Shown here in pieces: positions 23,437 through 31,669 of a stretch of DNA of 34,682 bases; the stretch's first letter is position 1, and every line of letters begins with the position of its first letter. The notes beneath the pieces are model-generated. The model did no database searches, had not been told where the DNA came from, and saw only the letters and a program-made list of their open reading frames with translations. A program made the position numbers and the translations under genes. Origin of the DNA: an uncultured Oscillospiraceae bacterium (GTDB lineage Bacteria > Bacillota > Clostridia > Oscillospirales > Oscillospiraceae); the NCBI GenBank assembly GCA_910584045.1, contig CAJTYO010000026.1, positions 1-34,682 on the forward strand, in the 5' to 3' direction.

Positions 23437-24626
23437 GGGTTCTCTTCCTCCTGACACAGATAATCAAAGGCCGCCTGGGCCTCGACGGCGGCGGCCAGGG
23501 GCAGGGCCTCCGGGTCCGCTGCGAAATGGGGGTTGTGGTTGGGATAGGTGAAGCCCTTTGCCTCGCTGCCCACCCCAATGTAGAAGTAACAGCCGGGGAC
23601 CAGGTCGGAGAAATAGCCGAAGTCGTCGGTGCCCAGGGAGGGCTCCGGCAGCTCCAGCACGTTCTCCGGCCCCAGAATCTTTCCGGCGGCCCGGCGGAGG
23701 AGCTCCGTCATTTCCGGGGCGTTCCGGCAGCCGGGGTAGCTCTCGAAAATCTCCACCGCCGCCTCCACACCCATGGCGGCGGCTATGCCGGATACGATGG
23801 CGCGCAGATCGGCCTTCACCCGCTCCCGGGATTCGCCGCCCATGGTGCGGAGAATCCCGGTGAACCGGGCCTCCTCCGGCAGCACGTTGCCCGCTGTGCC
23901 GCTGTGGAAGGAGCCCACCGTCACCACCACCGGCTCCGTGGGGGCGGTCCGGCGGCTGGAGACGGTCTGGAGGGCGGTGATGATTTGGGCTCCCGCCACG
24001 ATCACGTCCGTGCCCAGGTGGGGTTTGGCCCCGTGGGTCCCCGTGCCCCGGAGCGTGACGGCAAAGGGGTTGGAGGCCGCGCAGATGGGGCCGGATTTTA
24101 CGGAGACCGTCCCCGTGGGGATGCCGCTCTCCACATGGGCGCAGAGCACTGCGTCCACGGCGGGGTCCTCCATGCAGCCCGACTCGATCATGGGGGCCGC
24201 GCCGCCGAGGTCCTCCTCGTCGGGCTGGAAGAACAGCTTCACCGTCCCCGGCATCTCGTGGCGGCGGCTTTGCAGCAGCTCCGCCGCGCCCAGCAGGGCG
24301 GCGGTGTGAAAGTCGTGGCCGCAGGCGTGCATCACGCCGGGGGTCCGGGAGGCGTAGGGGAGGCCCGTCTCCTCCTCGATGGGCAGCGCGTCGATATCCG
24401 CCCGGAAGCCGATGGTCCGGCCGGGCCGCCCGCCGCGAATGACGGCCACCGTGCCGGTGTCCGCCGCGGCGGTAAAGGGGATGGACATCTCCCTCAGACG
24501 GCGGCGGATGAGCTCCGCCGTCTGTTTCTCGCCTCTGCCCAGTTCCGGACAGCGGTGGAGGGCATAGAACAGCTCCTGCCAGGCCGGAGCGAGGGCGAGG
24601 GCTTCCGCTTTCAAATTTTCTTGCAT
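23433..24626 (-). CDS. M20 family amidohydrolase (N-acyl amino acid/peptide hydrolase)
   Basis: A 397-residue metal-dependent amidohydrolase of the M20D subgroup (hippurate hydrolase, aminoacylase, N-acetyldiaminopimelate deacetylase). The metal-binding motifs are HACGHD (Cys102, His104), QPDEE (Glu137 and Glu138), His164 in LCAHVES, and a terminal His in PNHNPHF. The lid domain has GTGTHGAKPHLGTDVI. The ATG at 24626 follows AAAGGAGCC, and a consensus promoter lies upstream at 24660-24688. Its stop overlaps the LD-carboxypeptidase start. A role in peptide or murein-fragment turnover fits that neighbour, but the substrate is not readable from sequence. Confidence 0.92.
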   Translation of the reverse strand: MQENLKAEALALAPAWQELFYALHRCPELGRGEKQTAELIRRRLREMSIPFTAAADTGTVAVIRGGRPGRTIGFRADIDALPIEEETGLPYASRTPGVMHACGHDFHTAALLGAAELLQSRRHEMPGTVKLFFQPDEEDLGGAAPMIESGCMEDPAVDAVLCAHVESGIPTGTVSVKSGPICAASNPFAVTLRGTGTHGAKPHLGTDVIVAGAQIITALQTVSSRRTAPTEPVVVTVGSFHSGTAGNVLPEEARFTGILRTMGGESRERVKADLRAIVSGIAAAMGVEAAVEIFESYPGCRNAPEMTELLRRAAGKILGPENVLELPEPSLGTDDFGYFSDLVPGCYFYIGVGSEAKGFTYPNHNPHFAADPEALPLAAAVEAQAAFDYLCQEEENP

Positions 24627-24659
24627 GGTGGGCTCCTTTTGGGACTGATTTATCTGTCC

Positions 24660-24688
24660 ATTATATACGGAGGGCGGCCGTTTGTCAC
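24660..24688 (-). promoter_or_regulatory. Sigma-A promoter for the amidohydrolase operon
   Basis: On the minus strand GTGACA (24688-24683), a 17-bp spacer and a perfect TATAAT (24665-24660). It lies back to back with the divIVA-like promoter 28 bp away, in a 202-bp divergent intergenic region. Confidence 0.8.
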
Positions 24689-24716
24689 GCGTTTTCTCGT
24701 CTGGAGGAAAATATGG

Positions 24717-24745
24717 TTGTCATATTGCGTCCGTTGTGGTAAGAT
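24717..24745 (+). promoter_or_regulatory. Sigma-A promoter for the DivIVA-like gene
   Basis: TTGTCA (24717-24722), a 17-bp spacer, TAAGAT (24740-24745). The leader from about 24752 to the ATG at 24829 holds an AGGAGGATGGGAG ribosome site. Confidence 0.75.
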
Positions 24746-24828
24746 GAGGGTGGGAGCGGCCTGGCTTTGTCCGTCTTCCGCTCCGGCGGTCTGCCGGATA
24801 CTGCATAGGAGGATGGGAGAAAATACAT

Positions 24829-25578
24829 ATGGACAATCATATCTTTCGCGGCGCGGCGCTGGGCTTCAACCGCCAGGACGTCATGGAGTACATCGAAAAG
24901 ACCCAGAAGGAGGCGGAGACCAACGCCGCCGGTCTGTCGGACCGGCTGGAGGAGGCGCGGCAGGAGCTGGACGCCATGCGCCGGAAGCTGGAGGAGGCCT
25001 CCGATGAGGCGGAGGAGCTTTCCCGGGAGTTGGAGGCGGTCCGGCGGGAGTACGAGCAGGAGAAGGAGGCGCGGGAGACGATAGAGGGAAATGCTCTCCG
25101 CCTGCAAGCGATGACCCAGAGCCTGGAGGCGGAGAATGCGCGGCTGTCCGGCGAGCTGGAGGAGCTGAGGGGCCAGAGTGAGGCCCTGCGCCAAGAGAAG
25201 GAGCGGCTGACCCAGCTGGAGCTGGACGCCCACCGGCGCTCCGACGCGCTGCTGGCCCAGACCCGGGAGGAGGCGGAGCTGCGCCTGTCCGAGGCACAGA
25301 AGCGGGCGGAAGACCTGCTCTCCGCCGCCGCGGCCCAGGCTGCGGCAACCACGGAGCAGGCGGAGACCGCCCGGGAGGCCCTGCTGCGGGAGACGGAGGA
25401 GACGATCGGCGCCGCCGCCCGGCAGTGCGGCGAGCTGATGGCCGACTGCGAGCGGATCAGCGCCCATATCAGCAGCGAGCTAAGAAAGCTGGACGTGGCC
25501 AACACCCAGCTGCCCATCGGGCTGGGACGGATGAAGTCCGGCCTTGCGGAGTTGGTGGAGAAGGCTAAGGAGCGCTAG
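24829..25578 (+). CDS. DivIVA-like coiled-coil protein
   Basis: A 249-residue protein beginning MDNHIFRGAALGFNRQDVMEYIEKTQKEAE, the short N-terminal membrane-curvature segment and helix start seen in clostridial DivIVA/GpsB-like proteins. Almost all the remainder (residues 25-215) is an uninterrupted coiled coil rich in Glu, Leu, Arg and Ala. The tail has SELRKLDVANTQLPIGLGRMKSGLAELVEKAKER. DivIVA proteins gather at the poles or septum through the N-terminal part and recruit partners. Length and N terminus fit; it is shorter in the conserved head than Bacillus DivIVA, so the role may differ. It has its own promoter and stands alone, 231 bp before the next gene. Confidence 0.72.
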   Translation: MDNHIFRGAALGFNRQDVMEYIEKTQKEAETNAAGLSDRLEEARQELDAMRRKLEEASDEAEELSRELEAVRREYEQEKEARETIEGNALRLQAMTQSLEAENARLSGELEELRGQSEALRQEKERLTQLELDAHRRSDALLAQTREEAELRLSEAQKRAEDLLSAAAAQAAATTEQAETAREALLRETEETIGAAARQCGELMADCERISAHISSELRKLDVANTQLPIGLGRMKSGLAELVEKAKER

Positions 25579-25583
25579 GCCTT

Positions 25584-25643
25584 GTTTGAAAAATGTCAAA
25601 ACGCCCAAGCGAACGCCCTTGAGCATTCCGTCAATTTTCAAAC
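25584..25643. repeat. Imperfect palindrome downstream of the DivIVA-like gene
   Basis: Arms of 14 nt (25584-25597 and 25630-25643) pair with two mismatches, the outer nine bases (GTTTGAAAA/TTTTCAAAC) perfectly, around a 32-nt centre that contains CAAGCGAACGCCC. No T-run follows on the plus strand. It could be a transcript-end structure or an interspersed repeat. The rest of the gap (to 25724) shows only short G-rich pairing. Confidence 0.4.
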
Positions 25644-25724
25644 CAGACCTGGAAATACAGCTTCAGGGGGGAGCGGCCGGCAGGGCGGGCTCCCTCCTTG
25701 TCCGTCCTCTGCCGGAGGGGGGAT

Positions 25725-25753
25725 TTGACAGGGGCGGTTTGCCATGGTATCAT
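25725..25753 (+). promoter_or_regulatory. Sigma-A promoter of the ArAE/FUSC-like gene
   Basis: Perfect TTGACA (25725-25730), a 17-bp spacer, TATCAT (25748-25753). Transcription would start near 25760, so the in-frame ATG at 25744 cannot be the start and 25810 is used. Confidence 0.85.
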
Positions 25754-25809
25754 ATATCTATTGCATCCCGCGCACGGATAAGGGCCTGGTTTGTATATGG
25801 GGGGCGTCT

Positions 25810-26712
25810 ATGAAGCGACAGAAATTTCACGTGGGGCTGCGCACGGTGAAGACCGCCGTGGCGATCATTATCGCCATGCTCCTGGTGGAGCCCTACGGGG
25901 CCACAAGCTCCCGGCTGATTTTAGCCATGCTGGGGGCCATGGCGGCGGTGCAGCCTACCTTCAAGGGGTCTGTGGAGGCCTGTGTCACCCAGACCGTGGG
26001 GGTGCTGGCCGGCGTGGGCGTGGGGGTTCTGCTGCTGGAGATGCCCACCGGGCCGCTGACCTCGGTGCTGCTGGGGGTGATCTTTCTGATCACCGTCTAC
26101 AACCTGCTGCCCGGCGGATTTTCTCCCTCGCTGCCCTGCTTTATCCTGGTTATGGTCTGCACCGACGCGGAGATGGCCCCCATCTCCTACGCCCTGGGCC
26201 GCATCTGGGATACGGCCATCGGTCTGGGGGTGGGCATGGCGGTGAACATGCTGGTCTTCCCCTACGACAACAGCCGGCAGATTCTGGACACGATGAACGG
26301 GCTGGACCGGGACCTGCTCCGTTTTTTGGAGGATATGTTCGACGGGGACGGCCGCCTGCCGGACGCGGACGCCATGAACGGCCGCATCTCCGCCCTGGAG
26401 GGGCAGCTGTCCGTCTTCGCCGACCAGCGTCTGCCCCTGCGTCTTCGCCGGAGGCGGCGGGAGCTGGAGCGGTATCAGGCCTGCGAACGCAAGGCCCGAG
26501 AGCTGGTCTCCCACCTGGAGGTGCTGTCCCAGCTGGACCGTCCGGGCCGCCTGAGCCGGGAGAACCGCCGCCGGCTGAACGCCTGCGGCGCGCGGATTAC
26601 GGACGGCCGGGAGCTGGACTCCGTGATGGAAAAGGACGTGGTGACAAACTTCCATGTCGCCCAGATACTCACCCTCCGCAGGGAGCTGCTGGACACGCTG
26701 GCGGGCAGATAA
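25810..26712 (+). CDS. Aromatic acid exporter (ArAE/FUSC) family membrane protein
   Basis: A 300-residue protein whose N-terminal half has about six hydrophobic segments and whose C-terminal half (from about residue 155) is a charged, helical cytoplasmic domain. The beginning, KFHVGLRTVKTAVAIIIAMLLVEPYGATSSRLILAMLGAMAAVQPTFKGS, is the hallmark of the short, Gram-positive branch of the aromatic acid exporter family (DUF939/FUSC-like). Studied relatives export p-hydroxybenzoate or related acids; the short branch has no established substrate. The ATG at 25810 follows GGGGGGCG and lies about 50 nt after the promoter start. It is a single-gene unit closed by a long hairpin at 26717. Although IorAB and the ligase are 5 kb upstream, a link through aromatic acids is only suggestive. 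Confidence 0.82.
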   Translation: MKRQKFHVGLRTVKTAVAIIIAMLLVEPYGATSSRLILAMLGAMAAVQPTFKGSVEACVTQTVGVLAGVGVGVLLLEMPTGPLTSVLLGVIFLITVYNLLPGGFSPSLPCFILVMVCTDAEMAPISYALGRIWDTAIGLGVGMAVNMLVFPYDNSRQILDTMNGLDRDLLRFLEDMFDGDGRLPDADAMNGRISALEGQLSVFADQRLPLRLRRRRRELERYQACERKARELVSHLEVLSQLDRPGRLSRENRRRLNACGARITDGRELDSVMEKDVVTNFHVAQILTLRRELLDTLAGR

Positions 26713-26716
26713 AAAC

Positions 26717-26755
26717 TGGAGCGCCCCGGACCGCTGAACGGTCCGGGGCGCTCCA
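26717..26755 (-). terminator. Long terminator hairpin between convergent genes
   Basis: A perfect 17-bp stem (arms 26717-26733 and 26739-26755, loop CTGAA). Read on the minus strand it is followed by GTTTTTA, so it serves the solute-binding protein operon best; on the plus strand there is no T-run but the stem may still stop the ArAE transcript. Confidence 0.8.
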
Positions 26756-26805
26756 ATGCGTATCAGAATAGATACGTCTGCACACAGCCAATCTGCTGCC
26801 TGCTC

Positions 26806-28113
26806 TCATCCCAGCGCGGCGTCCTGGAGCCTGTCGAAGGACGCCATGCACGCATCCACCGTGGCGCCGTTGAGCAGCTCCCGCACAATCAGGCAGGTGT
26901 TGCCCCACTGCTCCACCTTCATCCCCGCGTTGGAGCCCAGGACATACACGCCCTCCTCAATTCTGTCGTTGAGCGGCCGCAGGGCAGGCACGCAGTCCAC
27001 CGATACATTCCGGGAGGGGGAGATAACCCGGTTGGTCTCCGCGTAGAGCTGCAGCGCCTCGTCGGAGACCATGACGTCCAGCGTCTTGGCGGCGTCCTCC
27101 GCGTGCTCCGCATTGGCGCCGACGGCGAGGCCCGTCATCGGCATTACAGGCATCTGCCCCCGGCTGCTGGGGAAGCCGATGACCTGCATCTCAAAATCAG
27201 TCTTTCCATAGGCGGTCTCCGTGTTCGCCGCGCCCCAGTAGGCCATAACGATGGGCGTTTTCCCCGCCAGAAAGTCCGGGCCCTCGGCCTCGATGGCCTC
27301 GCTGACGGCGGCCTTTTCGGCGTCAATATAGCCGCAGTCGATGAGCGTCTGCAGGAACTCGAAGCCGGGGCGCATATAGTCGCTGTACCGGGCCGCCCCG
27401 CTGTTGAGGGCCGCGATCTCCGCCTCCGTGTTCCCGCCGTTGTACAAATCCGCGTAGGCCTGGGCGAAGACAAAGGTCTCCAGCCACCAGCGGTTCGCGC
27501 CAACAGGGGTCTCGATCCCGTTTTCCTTAAACACCCGGCAGCACTCCAGAAATTCCTCCGGCGTCTCCGGCAGGGCGAGGCCGTACTGGTCAAACAGATC
27601 CTTATTGACAAACAGACCATAGGCCACCACCTCCTGGGGAATGGCCACCAGCTTGCCGTCCACCGTGTTGGCGGTCCAGATGATCTCCCGCAGATTTTTG
27701 GCGCTGTCCAGCCCCGACAGGTCCATCAGCTTTCCCTCTGCGCCCAGCGTCAGAATGGTGTCCGGGTTGAGCAGGTACAGATCGTCCATATTGCTGCGCG
27801 CCCGGTCGAGGGCGACCTCGTCGTAGGTCTTATCCTGATAGTTCTCGGCGGTGTAGGTCTTGTAGGCAACGTTGATGCCCAAGGCGTCCTCCGCCATAGC
27901 CACCGTCAGGTCCGATGCGGTTCTGGCGATGTTTTCCGCGTCCGGGTCGGTTTTCTCCATAGGGCTGAACAGGTTGACGACCCGCTCCTCCCGCTCCCTC
28001 TCGGGGATCAGATTTTTCACGTCATCCCCCTGGTTTGCGCAGGCTGCCAGCAAAACTGCCAGCGCCGCCAGACACGCGGCGGTCCACCTCTGTGCTGGCG
28101 CATGTTTTCTCAT
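26806..28113 (-). CDS. Extracellular solute-binding lipoprotein (family 1)
   Basis: A 435-residue secreted lipoprotein. The signal peptide (MRKHAPAQRWTAACLAALAVLLAAC) has a lipobox LAAC, so Cys25 is lipidated and the protein anchored outside the cell. The mature part is a sugar-type ABC solute-binding fold, with YGLFVNKDLFDQYGLALPETPEEFLECCRVFKENG and VMAYWGAANTET as recognisable stretches. The ATG at 28113 follows AGGAAGGG and begins only 2 bp after the stop of the hybrid kinase. No permease or ATPase genes are near, which suggests that it serves the kinase as a ligand-binding partner instead of, or besides, import. Reading an upstream ATG at 28137 would overlap the kinase and spoil the signal peptide. 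Confidence 0.9.
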   Translation of the reverse strand: MRKHAPAQRWTAACLAALAVLLAACANQGDDVKNLIPEREREERVVNLFSPMEKTDPDAENIARTASDLTVAMAEDALGINVAYKTYTAENYQDKTYDEVALDRARSNMDDLYLLNPDTILTLGAEGKLMDLSGLDSAKNLREIIWTANTVDGKLVAIPQEVVAYGLFVNKDLFDQYGLALPETPEEFLECCRVFKENGIETPVGANRWWLETFVFAQAYADLYNGGNTEAEIAALNSGAARYSDYMRPGFEFLQTLIDCGYIDAEKAAVSEAIEAEGPDFLAGKTPIVMAYWGAANTETAYGKTDFEMQVIGFPSSRGQMPVMPMTGLAVGANAEHAEDAAKTLDVMVSDEALQLYAETNRVISPSRNVSVDCVPALRPLNDRIEEGVYVLGSNAGMKVEQWGNTCLIVRELLNGATVDACMASFDRLQDAALG

Positions 28114-28115
28114 AA

Positions 28116-30671
28116 CTATTCCCTTCCTCTGATACATTGTTTGATGACCTTCTTTAGCAGCTCCATATCCAGAGGTTTTGCCACATGGGCGTTCATCCCG
28201 GCGTCCAGGGCCGCCTTCTCGTCCTCGGCGAAGGCGTTGGCCGTCATGGCGATGATAGGGATGCGCCCGGCGTCAGCCCGCTCCATAGAGCGGATGGCCC
28301 TGGCGGCCTCGTGGCCGTTCATCACGGGCATCTGTACGTCCATCAAAATGGCGTCGAACTCGCCTGCCTCCGCCCGGCGGAAGCGCTCCACCGCCAGACG
28401 GCCGTTCTCCATGACCTCGCAGGATGCTCCCTCCAGCTCCAGCAGCTCCTCCAGAATCTCCGCGTTGATCGCGTTGTCCTCCGCGGCCAGGAAGCGTAGT
28501 CCCTGCAGGCTGCCGGACTCTTCGGGCTCCGCGCTCTGGGCGCTGCCCGGCTCGGCGTGCATCTCCTCGATCTCCTGCCGCAGCGCGGAGACGAAAAACG
28601 GCTTTGTCAGGACGCCTGTGCGGCCATCCACCAGCGCCTCCTCCACGCCATCCGCGTCAAACTCCGACAGGAGCAGAAGGACTGCCCCCTCCGGCAGCGT
28701 CCCCCGCAGCGCCGTGACCGCCGGGAGGCCATAGGCTTCCCAGTCCACCACGACCAGATGGTATCCGCCGGCGCGGAGCAGGTCTGCCGCCTCCTCCACG
28801 GTGACCGCGGTATCCACCTGTACGCCGGTATCCGCCATTAGCTCCCGGATGTTCTCCCGGCTCTCCGGATCCGCGTCCAGCGCCAGAAGGCGGGAAATTC
28901 CCCGTTCCCTCCAGAACTGCAGGTCCGCCGGCTCCTCCAGAGTCCGCAGCTCCAGCTCCACCCGGAACAGGGAGCCCCGGTTTATCTCGCTGAAAACCTC
29001 GATGGTGCCCCCCATGAGTTCCACGATGCTCTTGGTGATGGCCATGCCCAGGCCGGTGCCCTGCACCTTGTTCGTGGTGCTGTTTTCCGCCCGGGTGAAG
29101 GCGTCGAAGATCGTCTCCAGGTACTCCGGCGTCATGCCGTAGCCGTCGTCCTCCACCTCGATACGGATGTGCTCGTACTGGCTGGAGCGCTGCTTGAGGC
29201 CGATGAGGCGGAACCAGATATGGCCGCCCTCCGGCGTGTACTTCACGGCGTTGGAGAGCAGGTTGATCAGAATCTGATTGATCCGCGTCTCATCGCCCAC
29301 CAGGTACTCGTGCCGGATGCCTGTGGCCTCCAGGTGGAAGGTCTGCCCCTTCGCCTTCGCCATGGGCTGGATAATGGCGTCCACGGAGGAGATCACGTCG
29401 TTGAGGGCAAAGCGCTCCAGATTGAGCACGACTTTCCCGCTCTCGATTTTGGACACGTCTAAAATGTCGTTGATGAGGCTGAGAAGGTGCTGGCCGGAGG
29501 CGGTGATCTTTTTCGTGTATTCCCGCACCTTGGCCGGATTTCCCGCGTCCTTGGCTAGGAGTGTGGTGAACCCCAGCACCGCGTTCATCGGCGTGCGGAT
29601 GTCGTGGGACATATTGGAGAGGAATGTTGTTTTGGATTCACTGGCGATCTGAGCGGCCCGCAGGGCCTCCGCCAGCTGCTGGCTGTGGAGCTTCCGCTCC
29701 GCCTCCCGCTCCCGGCGCAGCTTATCCTGCTGCCTCCAGCTGAGGTAGTACAGGACGATGGACAGGAAAAAAGCCGCCAGCATGGAGATTACGACGAAAA
29801 AGATGTTTTGTTTTACGGTTTCGCCCTCCTGCTGGATGGCCTCGACAGGTACATAGCCGGCCAGGAAGATGGTGCCGTCATTGACCGACCACATATAATT
29901 GAGGGCGCGAACCTCCCGTATATCGTGGTAAAACAGGATATCCCGGCCGGTCTCCAGGCAAGCCGCCACCTCCGCCTGAATGTCCGGGTCCTGAATATTG
30001 TTCGCCCGGTAAAAGTCGGCCAGATTCAGATGTCCCGCGCTGCGCTGTCCCATGCCCTTTGGCTTCAGGACGAACCGCTGGCTTTCCGCGTCCATGATAT
30101 ACAGTGTTGCCTGCTTGTTGTAAAACCCGGCGGGGAGGGACCTGTCTATGGCGTCATAGATATATTCGGCGTATAGGGTCCCGATCTCTTGGTCATTCCG
30201 CATAACAGGGCATTTTACGGTGTAGGACCATGTGCCCATGTAATTCAGATAGGACTGTGAGATGGGCAGTCCGTTTATTGTTCCGCCCGCGGAGAAGTCC
30301 AGGTTCTCCTCGGTGAATACCTCGCCGGTGTTGGACAGTCCGACGGATTCTCCGGAGAGAATCAGCGACAGCTTTGACATCGTCTGGTTTCTTTCACAGG
30401 CGAGAATATATTCCTCCGGGTCGTCGGCCTTGGCGACCTCCTGAGCGGTCAGGGTCAGAAACTCCGCCTCATTTCGCAGGATGGCCTCGATGGTGTACTG
30501 GATCAGGTCCAGGCTTTCGCTCAGGTTCTGGATGGCTGCCGAGGACATCTCCCGGGTTATTTTCCGTGAGACGGTGTACACCACCGTCCCTAAAATACAA
30601 AAAAAGAGTACAATAGAGAAAAGCAGGGAGAACCCCTTCGGTTTATTTCTGCTGTTTTGCTTCCCTTTCAT
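28116..30671 (-). CDS. Hybrid sensor histidine kinase with two receiver domains
   Basis: An 851-residue membrane hybrid kinase. Transmembrane helices at about residues 14-33 and 289-309 frame a 255-residue extracytoplasmic sensing region, Cache-like by layout. HisKA follows with His356 in NMSHDIRTPMNAV. The ATPase domain has Asn474 (LLSNAVKYTPEGG), DDGYGM and GTGLGMAITKSIVELMGG. The first receiver-like domain (about 592-700) has Asp643 and Lys690 but an unusual loop after the Asp (DWEAYGLP). The second (about 725-848) is complete: Glu731-Asp732, Asp778 in LMDVQMPVMNG, Thr810 and Lys832. No histidine phosphotransfer domain or output domain is present. The ATG at 30671 follows TGGAGA. A consensus promoter lies at 30777-30805, and the solute-binding lipoprotein gene follows directly. 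Confidence 0.93.
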   Translation of the reverse strand: MKGKQNSRNKPKGFSLLFSIVLFFCILGTVVYTVSRKITREMSSAAIQNLSESLDLIQYTIEAILRNEAEFLTLTAQEVAKADDPEEYILACERNQTMSKLSLILSGESVGLSNTGEVFTEENLDFSAGGTINGLPISQSYLNYMGTWSYTVKCPVMRNDQEIGTLYAEYIYDAIDRSLPAGFYNKQATLYIMDAESQRFVLKPKGMGQRSAGHLNLADFYRANNIQDPDIQAEVAACLETGRDILFYHDIREVRALNYMWSVNDGTIFLAGYVPVEAIQQEGETVKQNIFFVVISMLAAFFLSIVLYYLSWRQQDKLRREREAERKLHSQQLAEALRAAQIASESKTTFLSNMSHDIRTPMNAVLGFTTLLAKDAGNPAKVREYTKKITASGQHLLSLINDILDVSKIESGKVVLNLERFALNDVISSVDAIIQPMAKAKGQTFHLEATGIRHEYLVGDETRINQILINLLSNAVKYTPEGGHIWFRLIGLKQRSSQYEHIRIEVEDDGYGMTPEYLETIFDAFTRAENSTTNKVQGTGLGMAITKSIVELMGGTIEVFSEINRGSLFRVELELRTLEEPADLQFWRERGISRLLALDADPESRENIRELMADTGVQVDTAVTVEEAADLLRAGGYHLVVVDWEAYGLPAVTALRGTLPEGAVLLLLSEFDADGVEEALVDGRTGVLTKPFFVSALRQEIEEMHAEPGSAQSAEPEESGSLQGLRFLAAEDNAINAEILEELLELEGASCEVMENGRLAVERFRRAEAGEFDAILMDVQMPVMNGHEAARAIRSMERADAGRIPIIAMTANAFAEDEKAALDAGMNAHVAKPLDMELLKKVIKQCIRGRE

Positions 30672-30776
30672 AGACAAATCTCCATTCCGGCGCTCTGAAA
30701 GGCGGCGCGGGGGATTTAAATGGCGGGCGGTTCCCCCGGCGCCTGTGGGGCGTGCTGCGTCCGGCGCCGCCCCTAC

Positions 30777-30805
30777 ATTATACTATTTTTTTGTTTTAGG
30801 GTCAA
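30777..30805 (-). promoter_or_regulatory. Sigma-A promoter of the hybrid kinase operon
   Basis: On the minus strand TTGACC (30805-30800), a 17-bp A-rich spacer, and a perfect TATAAT (30782-30777). The leader to the ATG at 30671 is about 95 nt and rich in GGCGCC-type pairing (near 30738-30768). Confidence 0.87.
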
Positions 30806-30889
30806 TAGCGTCTGTGGAGGGGACTGGATAATTGTGGGAAAAGACTTGGGGGCGGCAGCGCCCCGCCGCTCTCAGGCGGCGCGTCCCTC

Positions 30890-30918
30890 TTGTATTTTTC
30901 CTCCAGTCGTGGTACAAT
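30890..30918 (+). promoter_or_regulatory. Sigma-A promoter of trmB
   Basis: TTGTAT (30890-30895), a 17-bp spacer, TACAAT (30913-30918), 31 bp upstream of the trmB ATG. Confidence 0.78.
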
Positions 30919-30948
30919 CAGGCGAAAACAGCCCTGGAGGTACGACCG

Positions 30949-31596
30949 ATGCGGATGCGGAAGAAAAAAAATCTCATACCCAGAATGGAGAGATGTGCGG
31001 CCTGCCATGTGCGGGACGGCTTCGCCCTGCGGGGGCGGTGGCGGGAGATGCTGATGCCCCGTGCGAGGGAGCTGCGCGTGGAGCTGGGCTGCGGCAAGGG
31101 GCGCTTCACAGCGGAGACGGCCCGGCTGCACCCGGAGATCCTGTTCATCGCTATTGAGAAGGTCCCGGACGCCATGGTGGTGGCTATGGAGCGGGCCATG
31201 GAGCTGGAGCTGAAGAATGTGTTCTTCGTGGTGGGGGACGCGGCGCTGCTGCCGGACTACTTTGCGGAGAACGAGGTGGACCTGATCTACATCAACTTCT
31301 GCGACCCCTGGCCCCCCAAGGGGCAGGCCAAGCGCCGGCTGACCCATCGGGGCTTCCTGGAGCTGTACCGCAAGGTGCTCGGAAGCGGCGGTCAGGTCCA
31401 CTTCAAAACCGACAACCAGCCCCTTTTCGAGTTCTCCCTCCTGGAGTTCCCGGAGGCGGGCTACGAGCTGTCGGAGGTGACCCGGGACCTGCACGGGGAC
31501 GGCCCCCAGGGGGTCATGACCGACTATGAGGCCAAGTTCTACGGGGAAGGGCTCCCCATCAACCGCTGTGTGGGGAGGCTGCTGCCCAGGGGATAG
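30949..31596 (+). CDS. trmB: tRNA (guanine-N7)-methyltransferase
   Basis: Methylates N7 of guanine-46 in the variable loop of tRNA using S-adenosylmethionine. 215 residues, the usual length. The SAM-binding motif is VELGCGKGRFT at about residue 44, followed by IAIEKVPDAMVVAME. The catalytic signature is INFCDPWPPKGQAKRRLTH, and HFKTDNQPLFEFS and a C-terminal MTDYEAKFYGEGLPI complete the family pattern. The ATG at 30949 follows TGGAGG and is the first start after the promoter; ATG 30955 is an alternative two codons downstream. It is a single-gene unit closed by a terminator at 31632-31658. Confidence 0.96.
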   Translation: MRMRKKKNLIPRMERCAACHVRDGFALRGRWREMLMPRARELRVELGCGKGRFTAETARLHPEILFIAIEKVPDAMVVAMERAMELELKNVFFVVGDAALLPDYFAENEVDLIYINFCDPWPPKGQAKRRLTHRGFLELYRKVLGSGGQVHFKTDNQPLFEFSLLEFPEAGYELSEVTRDLHGDGPQGVMTDYEAKFYGEGLPINRCVGRLLPRG

Positions 31597-31631
31597 AGGG
31601 GCGCTTTTCCACGCATCCTATCGACAGCCCA

Positions 31632-31658
31632 CCGCCTGCGCCGCAGGCGGCTTTTTTT
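31632..31658 (+). terminator. Rho-independent terminator after trmB
   Basis: Stem CCGCCTGC/GCAGGCGG (31632-31639 and 31643-31650, loop GCC) followed by C and seven T residues. Confidence 0.9.
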
Positions 31659-31669
31659 GAAAATTCCTC

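Noticed and set aside
22253..23578. 441-codon minus-strand frame overlapping the LD-carboxypeptidase in another frame
   Set aside because: The S66 triad and family N terminus are in the 22516-23436 frame; this one is rich in Arg and Pro without motifs.
24713..24742. Nine-codon ORF behind GGAGG in the divergent intergenic region
   Set aside because: It lies over the -35 and -10 of the DivIVA-like promoter, so it would not be transcribed from it.
25744..25809. Upstream in-frame ATG for the ArAE-like gene
   Set aside because: It sits inside the promoter spacer, before the likely transcription start; the added residues do not fit the family.
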